Assembly: GCA_003712165.1 (NCBI GenBank)
Contig: RHLH01000001.1
Span: 3,011,575-3,075,574 of the forward strand
Direction of reading: 5' to 3'
DNA length: 64,000 bases
Origin: Phycisphaera sp.
Lineage (GTDB): Bacteria > Planctomycetota > Phycisphaerae > Phycisphaerales > UBA1924
Shown here: positions 35,077 to 43,632 of the stretch, one piece after another
How the letters are laid out: each line of letters opens with the position of its first letter
How positions within the stretch are numbered: the first letter of the stretch is position 1
The notes under the pieces: generated by a model
Told to the model about the DNA's origin: nothing
The model's database searches: none
What the model saw: the letters and a program-made list of their open reading frames with translations, nothing else
Position numbers and translations under genes: made by a program

Positions 35077-36681
35077 TCAATGTGTCACAAACGCCGCGTC
35101 CGCAAGCTCGATCGCCTGCGCCAGCGCACCGGCCTTTGCGATCGTTTCTTTGAATTCCGACTCGGGAACCGAGTCGAGCACGACCCCTGCCGCGGCCTGG
35201 ACGTGGTACATCCATTCGTGATCGGTCGCGTCGGCGTCCCAGCCCTTGGTGGGAACGACGATCGTGCGCAGGGCGAGCGCGATGTCCATCTGGCCGTCGA
35301 GGCCGACGTAGCCGAGCCCGCCGCCGTAGGGCCCTCGCTTGACCGGCTCGAGCTCGTCGATGATCTGCATCGCGCGGACTTTGGGCGCACCGCTGACGGT
35401 GCCCACGGGCAGAGCCGCGTGCAGCGCGTCCCACGCGTCGAGGCCCTCGCGGACGACGCCGGTCACGGTTGAGCTGATGTGCATGACGTGGCTGTAGCGC
35501 TCGACGACCATGACCGGGTCGCACTCGATCGTACCGGGCAGGGCGACCTGGCCCACGTCGTTGCGCGCCAAGTCCACGAGCATCGCGTGCTCGGCGCACT
35601 CTTTCTCGTCGGCGAGCAGTTCCTGCTCAAGCCTCTGGTCTTCCGCGTCGTCTTTGCCCCGCCTGCGCGTGCCGGCGAGCGGCCTGTTGGTCACGACGAG
35701 TCTGCCCTCATCGTTGCTGCGGACCCTGCAGAGGATCTCCGGGCTCGCCGCGACGAGGATGCAGCCGGGCGACTGCATGTAGACCATGTAGGGGCTCGGG
35801 TTCACCGCGCGCAGCGCTCGGTAGACATCGAACGGGTCCGCCTTGGATCGGCGCTCGAACCGCTGACCGAGGACGACCTGGAAGATGTCGCCCGCGCGGA
35901 TGTACTCCTGGGCGCGCACGACCGCGTCCTCGTACTGGGCCTGGGTCATGTTGCTCTCGAGCACAGGCATCCGCCGCCCGCGCTCGACACGCCCGGCTGA
36001 CAGCGGCTTCGAGTGTGTCTGGATCTGCGTGCTGATCTTGTCGAGCGAGCGCATCAGCTTCGCGTAGACATCGTCAACGTCGTCGTTTGGCGCGAGCATC
36101 GCGAGCCCGACGACATGCACGAGCTTCTCAACGTGATCGAACACAACGACATGCTCGTGCAGCGCCATGTGCAGGTCGGGCAGCTCGCGGTCGTCCTCGG
36201 GGACGTCGGCGAGCTTCTCGGGGACAGCGTACCGAACCGTGTCGTACGCCGCGTATCCGACCCAGCCCCCGATAAAGCACTCGGGAAGCCCCGCGCTCGC
36301 TCGGTCCTGGGAGGGCTCGACGAACTCGATGTCGGCGATCAGTTCGCGCGGCACGTGGAGCGGGTTGTCGTGCGTGAAGCTCTCGGAGGCACCGTTGGCG
36401 TGGATGATCGTGACATCGTTGCCCCGTGCGATGACCTGCCGCGTCGGGTGGGCGCTCAGGATGGAGTGCCGCCCCTGGCGCTGTCCGCCCTCAACAGATT
36501 CGAGGAGAAAGGAGGGCGCGGTCCGTTCGTCCGCCGAGACGAGTCGGCGGTACGCCAAGACGGGGGTCAGCTGGTCCTCGAGCAGTCGCACACCCACGGG
36601 GATCGCGAGGGTCTTGCTGGGCGAGCGGGCCCGGTTCTGCTGGGCGAGCGCACGGAATTGTTCAAGAGTCAGGCTGGGCAC
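35077..36681 (-). CDS. trpE: Anthranilate synthase component I
   Basis: 534 residues from GTG 36681; codons upstream would overlap the divergent gene at 36717. TrpE makes anthranilate from chorismate with glutamine-derived ammonia from TrpG. Motifs: FLLESVEGGQRQGRHS, with the tryptophan-feedback LLES, YMVYMQSPGCILVAASPEIL, RPLAGTRRRGKDDAEDQRLE, ELLADEKECAEHAMLVDLARND, HVMHISSTVTGVVREGLDAWD, and PVGTVSGAPKVRAMQIIDELE. C-terminal GGGLGYVGLDGQMDIALALRT completes the family. No trpG/trpD is adjacent. PabB is possible but the LLES region favours TrpE. Confidence 0.95.
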   Translation of the reverse strand: MPSLTLEQFRALAQQNRARSPSKTLAIPVGVRLLEDQLTPVLAYRRLVSADERTAPSFLLESVEGGQRQGRHSILSAHPTRQVIARGNDVTIIHANGASESFTHDNPLHVPRELIADIEFVEPSQDRASAGLPECFIGGWVGYAAYDTVRYAVPEKLADVPEDDRELPDLHMALHEHVVVFDHVEKLVHVVGLAMLAPNDDVDDVYAKLMRSLDKISTQIQTHSKPLSAGRVERGRRMPVLESNMTQAQYEDAVVRAQEYIRAGDIFQVVLGQRFERRSKADPFDVYRALRAVNPSPYMVYMQSPGCILVAASPEILCRVRSNDEGRLVVTNRPLAGTRRRGKDDAEDQRLEQELLADEKECAEHAMLVDLARNDVGQVALPGTIECDPVMVVERYSHVMHISSTVTGVVREGLDAWDALHAALPVGTVSGAPKVRAMQIIDELEPVKRGPYGGGLGYVGLDGQMDIALALRTIVVPTKGWDADATDHEWMYHVQAAAGVVLDSVPESEFKETIAKAGALAQAIELADAAFVTH

Positions 36682-36716
36682 GCAGCGATCGTAGCGTCTG
36701 GGGATACGCTGAAGGT

Positions 36717-38720
36717 ATGCCAAGACGCACGACCCTGATTCTTGCGATGCTGCTCGTCGGCATTGCCCCCGCCGGCGCACAGGAAGCCCCGGCCGAGGCG
36801 GCTCAGCCAGAGGGCGAGAGCCAGACCCGTACGATCGACATGCGAAACGCGCCGCCGACCCTGAGGCTCGGCATCCGGGTGCTCTCGCACAGACTGACCC
36901 GCAGCGCCTCGCCCGTGCTCGTCGTGGTGGACGACACGGCTTCGTATGTGGAAGCCATCTCGCGCTGGACGCCCGAGGTTATCTTCCCGGTCCTCATCGA
37001 CGACGGCTCGCAGCGCGCGCTCGAGGACATCGCACGCTTTGTGCGCGCGTACGAGCCAGAGCAGATCGTCCGGTTCGAAGCGGGCGAGACCTTGCCGACC
37101 TCGCGTGAGGCGAAGGCGAGATTCATCTCGGAGAAGTTCGCGTCGATCTGGGATATCAAGGACGACGAAGATCTCGAGGCGAGGCTCGTCAGCCACTGGC
37201 AGTTCGCGGTGCACGCGCCCCCGGGCGTGGTGGTCGCCGACGCGAACGACCCCGCGTGGACCGGTGCGCTCGCGCTGGCAGCGGGGCACACGCAGCCAAT
37301 CCTGTGGTACGACTCGGGCGCGATCTTGGGCGGTGTCGACAGCGACATAGGCGAGAACCAGACGCAGGACCTGATCGACTTCATCGAGTTCGAGATCGAG
37401 ATGCTCGGCCTCTCCTGGCAGGCGCCGGGCGACACAATCGACGCTGTCACGATCGCGATGAACATCCCCGCAAGGTGCAACCTCGCACGCATCCGTGAGC
37501 GTAACAGCGAACGCTTTGCGCTCACAGATGTGATCGGCAAGCACCGCGCGCTCACCTCGCCCAGGGACACGAGGCTCCAGCGGTGGGCGTGGGCCGGCCA
37601 GCTCATCGGCAACAAGACCGAGAGCGCGTACCGGGCGATGTGCAGCCTCTTCCTCCAGCCCGAGCGCGCGTGGGTCTTCGACGGCTACCCCAACACTTCG
37701 CCCTGGAACGCGTACGACGGCACGAAGGTCGCCCAGAACCTCGCACGCGCCAACATCGAATCGACGCTGCTGGATTCGCCCACACAGGGGCTCGACAACT
37801 GGCTGACCTCGACGACGCGTCCGATCGACGCGGATCTGGTGTTCGTGACAACCAAGGGCATGGCTTCGTATTACGACCTCGAGCCGGGCCGAGCACACGC
37901 GCCGGATGTCCCGTTCCTGGACAGGCCCGTCGCCGCGAGCTTCGTGCACAGCTGGTCGGCGACCAGACCGGGCGATCCGAACACGATCGCAGGTACCTGG
38001 CTCGACCGCGGCGCGCACCTGTACGTCGGGTCCGTGCACGAGCCCTACCTGCAGGCGTTCATCCCCTCGCCCGTGCTCGCGCTGCGCCTGGCCGGAGGCA
38101 TCCCCTGGGGAGCCGCGATCCGCTCCGACGGGGGCAGCCCGATCTGGAAGATCACACTGCTCGGCGATCCGCTGCTCGCGATCGGCGCGCCGAGACCGAA
38201 GGCCGAGTTGGTCGAACTCGATGAGTCATCGAAAGTCGTGGACGAGGTCGCCGAGTTGCTTCAAGCCGAGGACTTTGTCGGCGCGGCGCGCGTGATGATC
38301 ATGCTCGGCCGTGACGCTGACGCAACACGATTGGCTGACGCCGTCCTCCGAGAAAGACCAGAGGTGTTCACGGCCGAGTTCGCCGAGCTCATCGGCATGC
38401 CCGCCTTCCGTGTGTACAACAAAGACCTGCTTGTCGCGTGCGTGCTCAAATCGGACGAAGACACGATCGATCGATCGGGCATGGGCGATGCTCTCTGGCA
38501 CGCCGCAGAATCCAACATCCGAACCGGGGTACAGGCGGAGATGGCATCGGCTCTTGAGCGATCGCTGCGAGGATCACGCATCGCCCGTGACGCTGTCCGG
38601 CTCGCCGGCTCTCTAGAAGCAACCCTGGGCGTGCCAGCCCGGAACGCGATGCTCGACCGGATCGCCCGGTCAGTGTCGAACAAAGACACACAGCGCAAGA
38701 TCCTGAGCGCCAAGCGCTAG
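36717..38720 (+). CDS. Large exported protein, function unknown
   Basis: A 667-residue protein with a signal peptide (LILAMLLVGIAPAGAQEAP). Two stretches resemble the end of gingipain-type or other caspase-fold proteins: FLDRPVAASFVHSWSATRPG followed by GTWLDRGAHLYVGSVHEPYL and WKITLLGDPLLAIGAPRP, in the style of "LGDPTLR" motifs. No catalytic His-Cys pair is clear. The last 150 residues are alpha-helical (AARVMIMLGRDADATRLADAVL). The start ATG is 35 bases from trpE, divergently. Probably secreted or periplasmic. Its stop overlaps comEC by 4 bases. Confidence 0.55.
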   Translation: MPRRTTLILAMLLVGIAPAGAQEAPAEAAQPEGESQTRTIDMRNAPPTLRLGIRVLSHRLTRSASPVLVVVDDTASYVEAISRWTPEVIFPVLIDDGSQRALEDIARFVRAYEPEQIVRFEAGETLPTSREAKARFISEKFASIWDIKDDEDLEARLVSHWQFAVHAPPGVVVADANDPAWTGALALAAGHTQPILWYDSGAILGGVDSDIGENQTQDLIDFIEFEIEMLGLSWQAPGDTIDAVTIAMNIPARCNLARIRERNSERFALTDVIGKHRALTSPRDTRLQRWAWAGQLIGNKTESAYRAMCSLFLQPERAWVFDGYPNTSPWNAYDGTKVAQNLARANIESTLLDSPTQGLDNWLTSTTRPIDADLVFVTTKGMASYYDLEPGRAHAPDVPFLDRPVAASFVHSWSATRPGDPNTIAGTWLDRGAHLYVGSVHEPYLQAFIPSPVLALRLAGGIPWGAAIRSDGGSPIWKITLLGDPLLAIGAPRPKAELVELDESSKVVDEVAELLQAEDFVGAARVMIMLGRDADATRLADAVLRERPEVFTAEFAELIGMPAFRVYNKDLLVACVLKSDEDTIDRSGMGDALWHAAESNIRTGVQAEMASALERSLRGSRIARDAVRLAGSLEATLGVPARNAMLDRIARSVSNKDTQRKILSAKR

Positions 38721-41206
38721 CGGTACGAATCGGCTCGGATCGTGCCCTGCTTTGTCAGGTAAACCGACGCGCAGCCGTCGTGTTCGGTCACAAACCACTC
38801 GCGCCCCTCGCGGACATGGTCCCATCTCGCGTCGCCCACCCGGCGCATCCCTGTGGACTGCAGGACGATCGGCGGGTCGATGTGTTCAACGAACGCGTAC
38901 GCCGCGTCGTGTGCGCTGCCGTGGTGTGGAAGCTCGATCACATCGGCGCGCAGATCGTCACCCGATTCCATGAGCATTGCCATAGCCTCGCGCTGGATAT
39001 CGCCCGTCAGCAGCGCCCTTGCCGGGGTCGATTCGGACTCCAGCATCGCCACGAGCGAGGCGTCGTTCTCGGCGCGGGGGTCAAAGCCCGCGGGCGGGTG
39101 GAGCACACGAAGAGACGCGTCGCCTACTTCGATCTCGTCGCCTCGCACAGCGACCCGGTGCTCGACACCCATCCGCTCGAGTTCGCTGAGCACAAACGCG
39201 GGCGTGCTTTCAGGATTTGAACGGGCCTGCGCGAGGAAGCTCTCGCCGGTGATCACCGTTCGCACCCGTAGCAATCGAGCCGCGTCGAGCACACCCATGT
39301 AGTGATCGATGTTTGCGTGCGTGATGACGATGGTGTCTACGCGAGTCGATCCGAGCGCCCGGCAGGCGTCGGGGATGTCGGTCCTGCCCACGTCGGGGGA
39401 CCACGAGCCGCAGTCCCAGAGGAGCGCATCGCCCCCGGACCTCACGACGAACGCCGACGCGTCGCCGACCTTCAGCATATGGATCTCGGCGGCGTTCCCT
39501 GTCGTACCTGAGCCCGCCCACTGTTCAGCGCCGAACCAGACGAGCAATCCGACAACAACCGCCGCCCAACGCAAGTCGCGGAATCTCGCGCGGCGCCAGA
39601 GCCAGATCACACAACAAGTCGCGGCGATTGTCCACGCGAGCGTCACGTCACGCATCGTGAGTGTTGCCAGCGTGAGCGAGTCGAACCAGAGCACCACCTC
39701 AGCCGCAGACCCAGTAACGAACCGCAACGTGCCCGACATCAACGGCGCCAGAGGCGGAATGACCACACCCAGCAGCAGCACAACAAAGCCGACCCACATC
39801 GACGCGATGATCAGCGGCACCGTGACCAGCGTCGCGAGCACAGCGAGCGGGCTGACGAGACCGATGTGGTACACCACGGTCGGCAGCGCGAGCGACCAGC
39901 ACGCCGCGGCGGTCCGTACCGGGTTCAGCACGATCCACTTAGCCACATCCGCCCTGCTCATCTCGTCGAGCTCGGGCGTGTCCTGCGACCTGGGCTCGGC
40001 CAGCAGCATCAGCCACCAGGTCAGACCGAAGCTGAGCTGAAACCCGAGATCGAACAGGTCGCTCGGTCGGAACGCGAGCCACGCGATAGCGAGCCAGCTG
40101 AGCAGCGAGATACGGTCGTGCCGACGACCGAGCGCGTCGGCGAGCAGCACGACGAGCACAATCATCGCGGCCCGGAAGATCGGAGCGCGCATCGGCACGA
40201 TCGCGACGTAGACCGCCAGCGCTGCGCACACGATCATGGGCTCGATCCACCCTCTGTCACCGGTCAGCCTGATCGCGAGCAGCGCCATAGCCGCGGCGAC
40301 CGCGACGTGGAACCCGCTCACCGCGAGCAGGTGCGCCAGGCCCACCCTGCGGAACGCACCCGTCACGTCGTACTCGCCCGAGTGCTGACGACCGAGCAGG
40401 AGTGCCCGCGCGACCGCCTCCGCCTTTGCGTCACCCTCGACGGCATCGCCGATGATCGATCGCGCACGTGACTGCACCGCGCCGCGCCAGCCCCGGAGCA
40501 TGCCCTCCGTGCGTGTCCATGCGGAGTTGGACTCTGCGTGTTCGATCAGACCGGGTGAAGTCGTGATAAACCCGACGCGTCCCCGATCCCTGCTGTAATG
40601 AGCAAAGTCGCGTTCGCCCGGATTCGCAGACAGGGCTTGCCCGCGAGCGTTGCCCGTGAGGCGCAGGTGGTCGCCGCTATTGACACGGTTTCCCTGCCAG
40701 CCGTCCTCGAGATCGACAAACACGCGCAGCCCACCCGACGCGTCGCGCCACTGATCATCGGACCGGATCCGGTGCACGCGGAGTGTGAAGTGCGCCCGGC
40801 TGCTTGTGCGCACGTGCTCTGGGATGTAGCCGCTGAGCGCGCCGATTTTCTGACGTGAGAGTTCGGGCGTTGATGTCACGATCCCTTCAACCTCGATGAC
40901 CATCGAGGGCTCGCCCGCGCCGGGCAAACTGCGAGCCAGCGAATCGGAGGGCCAAGGGCCGAGGTGCACGTCTGCGGCACCCGCGCCGATGAACAGGAGA
41001 GACGCGAGCAGCGCCGACTTCGACGGGGTTTCTCTCAGCACAACCCCGGCTCCCGCCGCGATGCACGCGAGTGCGAACCAGAACGAACCGCTCAGGCCAG
41101 AACTGATCCCGAGCCAGACGCCGATAGCAAACGCGGCGAACGAAAGGACAGCGCGGTGCCTCGCGAGGAGTTGAGTCGGTGATGGGATGCGTGAGCGCGT
41201 AAGCAA
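38717..41206 (-). CDS. comEC: DNA internalisation competence protein ComEC/Rec2
   Basis: 829 residues starting at a TTG at 41206 (no better start in frame). It is a multi-pass inner-membrane channel protein for DNA uptake. The N-terminal membrane part is followed by the competence domain: ALLLGRQHSGEYDVTGAFRR, VGLAHLLAVSGFHVAVAA, with helices to about 550. The C-terminal MBL-fold domain has HMLKVGDASAFVVRSGGDA, DTIVITHANIDHYMGV and ELPHHGSAHDAAYAF. The domain order is complete. The variant HANIDH in place of HxHxDH is seen in other ComEC proteins. It lies next to a pseudopilin-type gene with a dyad between them. Confidence 0.92.
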   Translation of the reverse strand: MLTRSRIPSPTQLLARHRAVLSFAAFAIGVWLGISSGLSGSFWFALACIAAGAGVVLRETPSKSALLASLLFIGAGAADVHLGPWPSDSLARSLPGAGEPSMVIEVEGIVTSTPELSRQKIGALSGYIPEHVRTSSRAHFTLRVHRIRSDDQWRDASGGLRVFVDLEDGWQGNRVNSGDHLRLTGNARGQALSANPGERDFAHYSRDRGRVGFITTSPGLIEHAESNSAWTRTEGMLRGWRGAVQSRARSIIGDAVEGDAKAEAVARALLLGRQHSGEYDVTGAFRRVGLAHLLAVSGFHVAVAAAMALLAIRLTGDRGWIEPMIVCAALAVYVAIVPMRAPIFRAAMIVLVVLLADALGRRHDRISLLSWLAIAWLAFRPSDLFDLGFQLSFGLTWWLMLLAEPRSQDTPELDEMSRADVAKWIVLNPVRTAAACWSLALPTVVYHIGLVSPLAVLATLVTVPLIIASMWVGFVVLLLGVVIPPLAPLMSGTLRFVTGSAAEVVLWFDSLTLATLTMRDVTLAWTIAATCCVIWLWRRARFRDLRWAAVVVGLLVWFGAEQWAGSGTTGNAAEIHMLKVGDASAFVVRSGGDALLWDCGSWSPDVGRTDIPDACRALGSTRVDTIVITHANIDHYMGVLDAARLLRVRTVITGESFLAQARSNPESTPAFVLSELERMGVEHRVAVRGDEIEVGDASLRVLHPPAGFDPRAENDASLVAMLESESTPARALLTGDIQREAMAMLMESGDDLRADVIELPHHGSAHDAAYAFVEHIDPPIVLQSTGMRRVGDARWDHVREGREWFVTEHDGCASVYLTKQGTIRADSYR

Positions 41207-41240
41207 CGCGGCAGAGCCTCGCGTATCGCGGGCTGCGCGT

Positions 41241-41275
41241 CAAGAAATCAACTGTTCATCAACAGTTGATTCTTG
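41241..41275. promoter_or_regulatory. Strong inverted repeat between pseudopilin gene and comEC
   Basis: Arms 41246-41256 and 41261-41271 are perfectly complementary (AATCAACTGTT with AACAGTTGATT) around a CATC loop. An outer CAAG/CTTG (41241-41244, 41272-41275) continues the stem with one bulged A. There is no T-run after either side. It lies about 35 bases upstream of comEC in a window where other dyads are much shorter. It may be an operator, an RNA stability element, or a terminator of the preceding gene. Confidence 0.55.
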
Positions 41276-41304
41276 AAATGTTCACACAAATACGAGTCTC
41301 TAGG

Positions 41305-42318
41305 TTACTTCACGCTCGTGAAGACATCGTCGAACCCGTCGATGATGTCAACCGATTCGCCGCTGGCAGCTGCCTGTCGGCTCCAGCCGTAGTAGAAGTC
41401 GCCGCCTGTCCGTTTGAACCCGTTGTCGTTCTTCGAGAGGTACACGCGGTCCGAGCCCGCGGACTGGAAGACGATCGAGCCGCGCGCGATGCGCGGCAGG
41501 ATGCTCGCCGGGGTCGCATCTGGGTTGGCCGCGGCGCTGGGGCTGCCGAGGATCGCGGTCAGGTGGACCGGGATGTTGCTTGCCTCTGCAAACCCGAGCA
41601 GGCTTGTGTTGGCCTGGTCGACCTGCCGCTCGCCAAGCCCTGTGGACCGGAGGTACACGGCGTTCTGCGCCCAGTAAAAGTGCGACGATCCCCGGTCGGA
41701 ACTAAACTCTGAGAACTCCTCGGGATCTGAAGTCTCTGTCATGACCGGCGCCAGATCGTTCTCCGCCCACGCGAGGATGGGCATGCCCCACGCGTCGATG
41801 ACTTCCGGGAGCTGGGCATGATCGCTGTTGCCCGTGTCGCCGCCCTCGACGGTCGCGTAGTCCTTGGGCTTGGGTGTGAAGTAGCCCTTGGCGCTCTCGC
41901 CGATGTTGACGAGCGCGGGGTCGACCTCGATCTCGCCTGCAGATGTGGGCCCGACCATCAGCGCGCTGCTGCCGGTGAGCCCGCTGTTGGCGACGGGGCC
42001 CCCGACAAGGTCGAGCATGATGTTCTGCATCTGCGAGAAGCCGCGGGTGATGTTCTGGATGTCGCCCATCTCTTCAGGCGTGAAGTAGCCCGGGGCGCGG
42101 CCTTCGTCGATCTTGAACTGCTCGACGGAGAGTGTCAGGTCCTTGACAAGCGAATCGGTCGAGGCCTTCTTGGCTATCTCGCGGGCGAAGCCCAGCGCGG
42201 GGACCGTGATCCCGATGACGACCGCGATGATGGTGATCACGACCAGCAGCTCGATGAGCGTGAAGCCCGGTCGGCGGATGGTGTGTGTTGACGTGAGCGA
42301 TGCCGCCTCGCGGTTCAT
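41305..42318 (-). CDS. Pseudopilin-like protein (prepilin N-terminal methylation)
   Basis: 337 residues from ATG 42318; AGGAG seven bases upstream supports this start over one at 42456. The prepilin peptidase motif is RRPGFTLIELLVVITIIAVV, with cleavage after the Gly. The rest is the C-terminal domain of the pseudopilin family, with VIDAWGMPILAWAEND and YLSKNDNGFKRTGGDFYYG. It would be a component of a type II secretion or type IV pilus-like fibre, and could serve DNA uptake as it precedes comEC on the same strand. It could also be one of the many planctomycete prepilin-like proteins of unknown use. Confidence 0.85.
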   Translation of the reverse strand: MNREAASLTSTHTIRRPGFTLIELLVVITIIAVVIGITVPALGFAREIAKKASTDSLVKDLTLSVEQFKIDEGRAPGYFTPEEMGDIQNITRGFSQMQNIMLDLVGGPVANSGLTGSSALMVGPTSAGEIEVDPALVNIGESAKGYFTPKPKDYATVEGGDTGNSDHAQLPEVIDAWGMPILAWAENDLAPVMTETSDPEEFSEFSSDRGSSHFYWAQNAVYLRSTGLGERQVDQANTSLLGFAEASNIPVHLTAILGSPSAAANPDATPASILPRIARGSIVFQSAGSDRVYLSKNDNGFKRTGGDFYYGWSRQAAASGESVDIIDGFDDVFTSVK

Positions 42319-42492
42319 AGCCGGACTCCTGCTGGTACTGCCCGGGTTCGTCGCCGGGCGGATGGGCTGCCTGTCTAAGGACACTATTCGCGGCCCGGTG
42401 CCGGTGTGTTCTGGACACGGCACCAAACGGATCCAAGTGTCCGTACACCCGTCCACCGACGAGTATACGGGAAATCAGCTAGAATCCTCCAT

Positions 42493-42527
42493 AATCCCCA
42501 TTCGGGGAGCCCGAAACGGGGATTTTT
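42493..42527 (+). terminator. Terminator-like hairpin directly before a start codon
   Basis: AATCCCC (42493-42499) pairs with GGGGATT (42518-42524). Inside it TTCGGG (42501-42506) pairs with CCCGAA (42510-42515) around a 3-base loop. The stem is followed by T-rich sequence to 42527. The GTG start of the next gene is at 42529. The hairpin sits where the ribosome binding site should be. It is either an intrinsic terminator of a short upstream transcript, an attenuator, or a translation control element. Confidence 0.6.
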
Positions 42528-42528
42528 C

Positions 42529-43632
42529 GTGTCGAACGCCAGCCAGATCTCAGTACTCAAGCCTTCGGAATCGGCGTACAAAGCCGCTGCCGGAGCGCTG
42601 GCACGGGGCGAGTTGGTCATCCTCCCGACCGAGACCATCTACGGCGTGTTCGGTGATCAGGAGAACCAGAAGGCGAACGACGGCCTCATCGAGATTTTCG
42701 GCGCAACGCCCGTGTCTCTCGGAGGATGGCACGCTCCGAGCCTCGAAATCGCGCTCGAGCGCACGAATGTCTCCCACCCGTTGCACCGCAGGATGCTGGA
42801 GCGCCTGCTGCCGGGCCCGGTTGGGTTTCTCTTCGAATCAGGCAGGTCGGTACGCGTACCCGACAACGCCGCGACCCTTGCGGTGCTCCAGACTGCTCAC
42901 GACGCTGGACGCACGAACATCATCTCCATCGGTCTCATGAGGGAAGACTTCGGCAAGGGAGATGAGATCGCACCGCTGCTTGAGAACGATTCGATCCGCC
43001 AGCAGCTCACCGATGCCGGTGTCACTGTCGTCATTGACGTTGGCCAGACGGTGCTCGGCCGACCATCAACGATTCTCAAGTTCACGCGCGACGGCGGGTA
43101 CGAGATCACCCGCGAGGGCCCGGTCGGCGAGCGATTCATCAACGAGCAGCTTCGCCGAAGAATTCTGTTTGTGTGCACGGGCAACACGTGCCGAAGCCCC
43201 ATGGCCAGCGCGATCGCGACGCGCGTGCTGATCGATCAGGGGGAACCGGAAGACCTCTTCGAGGTTAGTTCCGCGGGTACGATGGCCGCCACCGGTGCAC
43301 CGATGACACCCGAGGCTGCCCAGGCGCTCCGGAAGCTTGGCTACGAACCCGATTCGCATCAGTCGAAGCCCGTCACGGCAGCCGACGTCCAGCGAGCAGA
43401 CGAGATCTACGGGCTCACACGCTCGCACGTAAACGCCATGAAGGACGCTTTCCCGGGCGCAGCCTGGAAAATCTCGCTGCTCGACCCGGACGGCAACGAC
43501 ATCCCGGATCCCATCGGGCTCCCGGCGAGCGTATACGATGAGACGTGCAGAACACTTGAGTCGTTGATCCGCAGGCGTCTGGTCGAGCCCAGTGCAGGAG
43601 CCGAGCGACAGGAACGAGGAGCCGGGGCATGA
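42529..43632 (+). CDS. Degenerate Sua5/YrdC domain fused to LMW protein tyrosine phosphatase
   Basis: 367 residues from GTG 42529; upstream frame codons run through the hairpin and look non-coding. Residues 1-205 match Sua5/YrdC in outline: ALARGELVILPTETIYGVFG, ERLLPGPVGFLFE, VIDVGQTVLGRPSTILKF. The Lys-X-Arg motif after the GVFGD loop and the SxSAN motif are missing (QENQKANDGLIEIFG and NIISIGLM are in their place), so threonylcarbamoyladenylate synthesis is unlikely. Residues 210-365 are an LMW-PTP: RILFVCTGNTCRSPMASAIA with the CX5R loop, and IPDPIGLPASVYDETCRT with the DP motif. In B. subtilis ywlC, ywlE and ywlF (Sua5, LMW-PTP, RpiB) lie close together; here the first two are one protein and rpiB follows with an ATGA overlap. 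Confidence 0.85.
   Translation: MSNASQISVLKPSESAYKAAAGALARGELVILPTETIYGVFGDQENQKANDGLIEIFGATPVSLGGWHAPSLEIALERTNVSHPLHRRMLERLLPGPVGFLFESGRSVRVPDNAATLAVLQTAHDAGRTNIISIGLMREDFGKGDEIAPLLENDSIRQQLTDAGVTVVIDVGQTVLGRPSTILKFTRDGGYEITREGPVGERFINEQLRRRILFVCTGNTCRSPMASAIATRVLIDQGEPEDLFEVSSAGTMAATGAPMTPEAAQALRKLGYEPDSHQSKPVTAADVQRADEIYGLTRSHVNAMKDAFPGAAWKISLLDPDGNDIPDPIGLPASVYDETCRTLESLIRRRLVEPSAGAERQERGAGA

Noticed and set aside
38717..39350. Changed HxHxDH motif (HANIDH) in the ComEC metallo-beta-lactamase domain
   Set aside because: Variants of the second His are common in ComEC proteins, so the change is not unusual.
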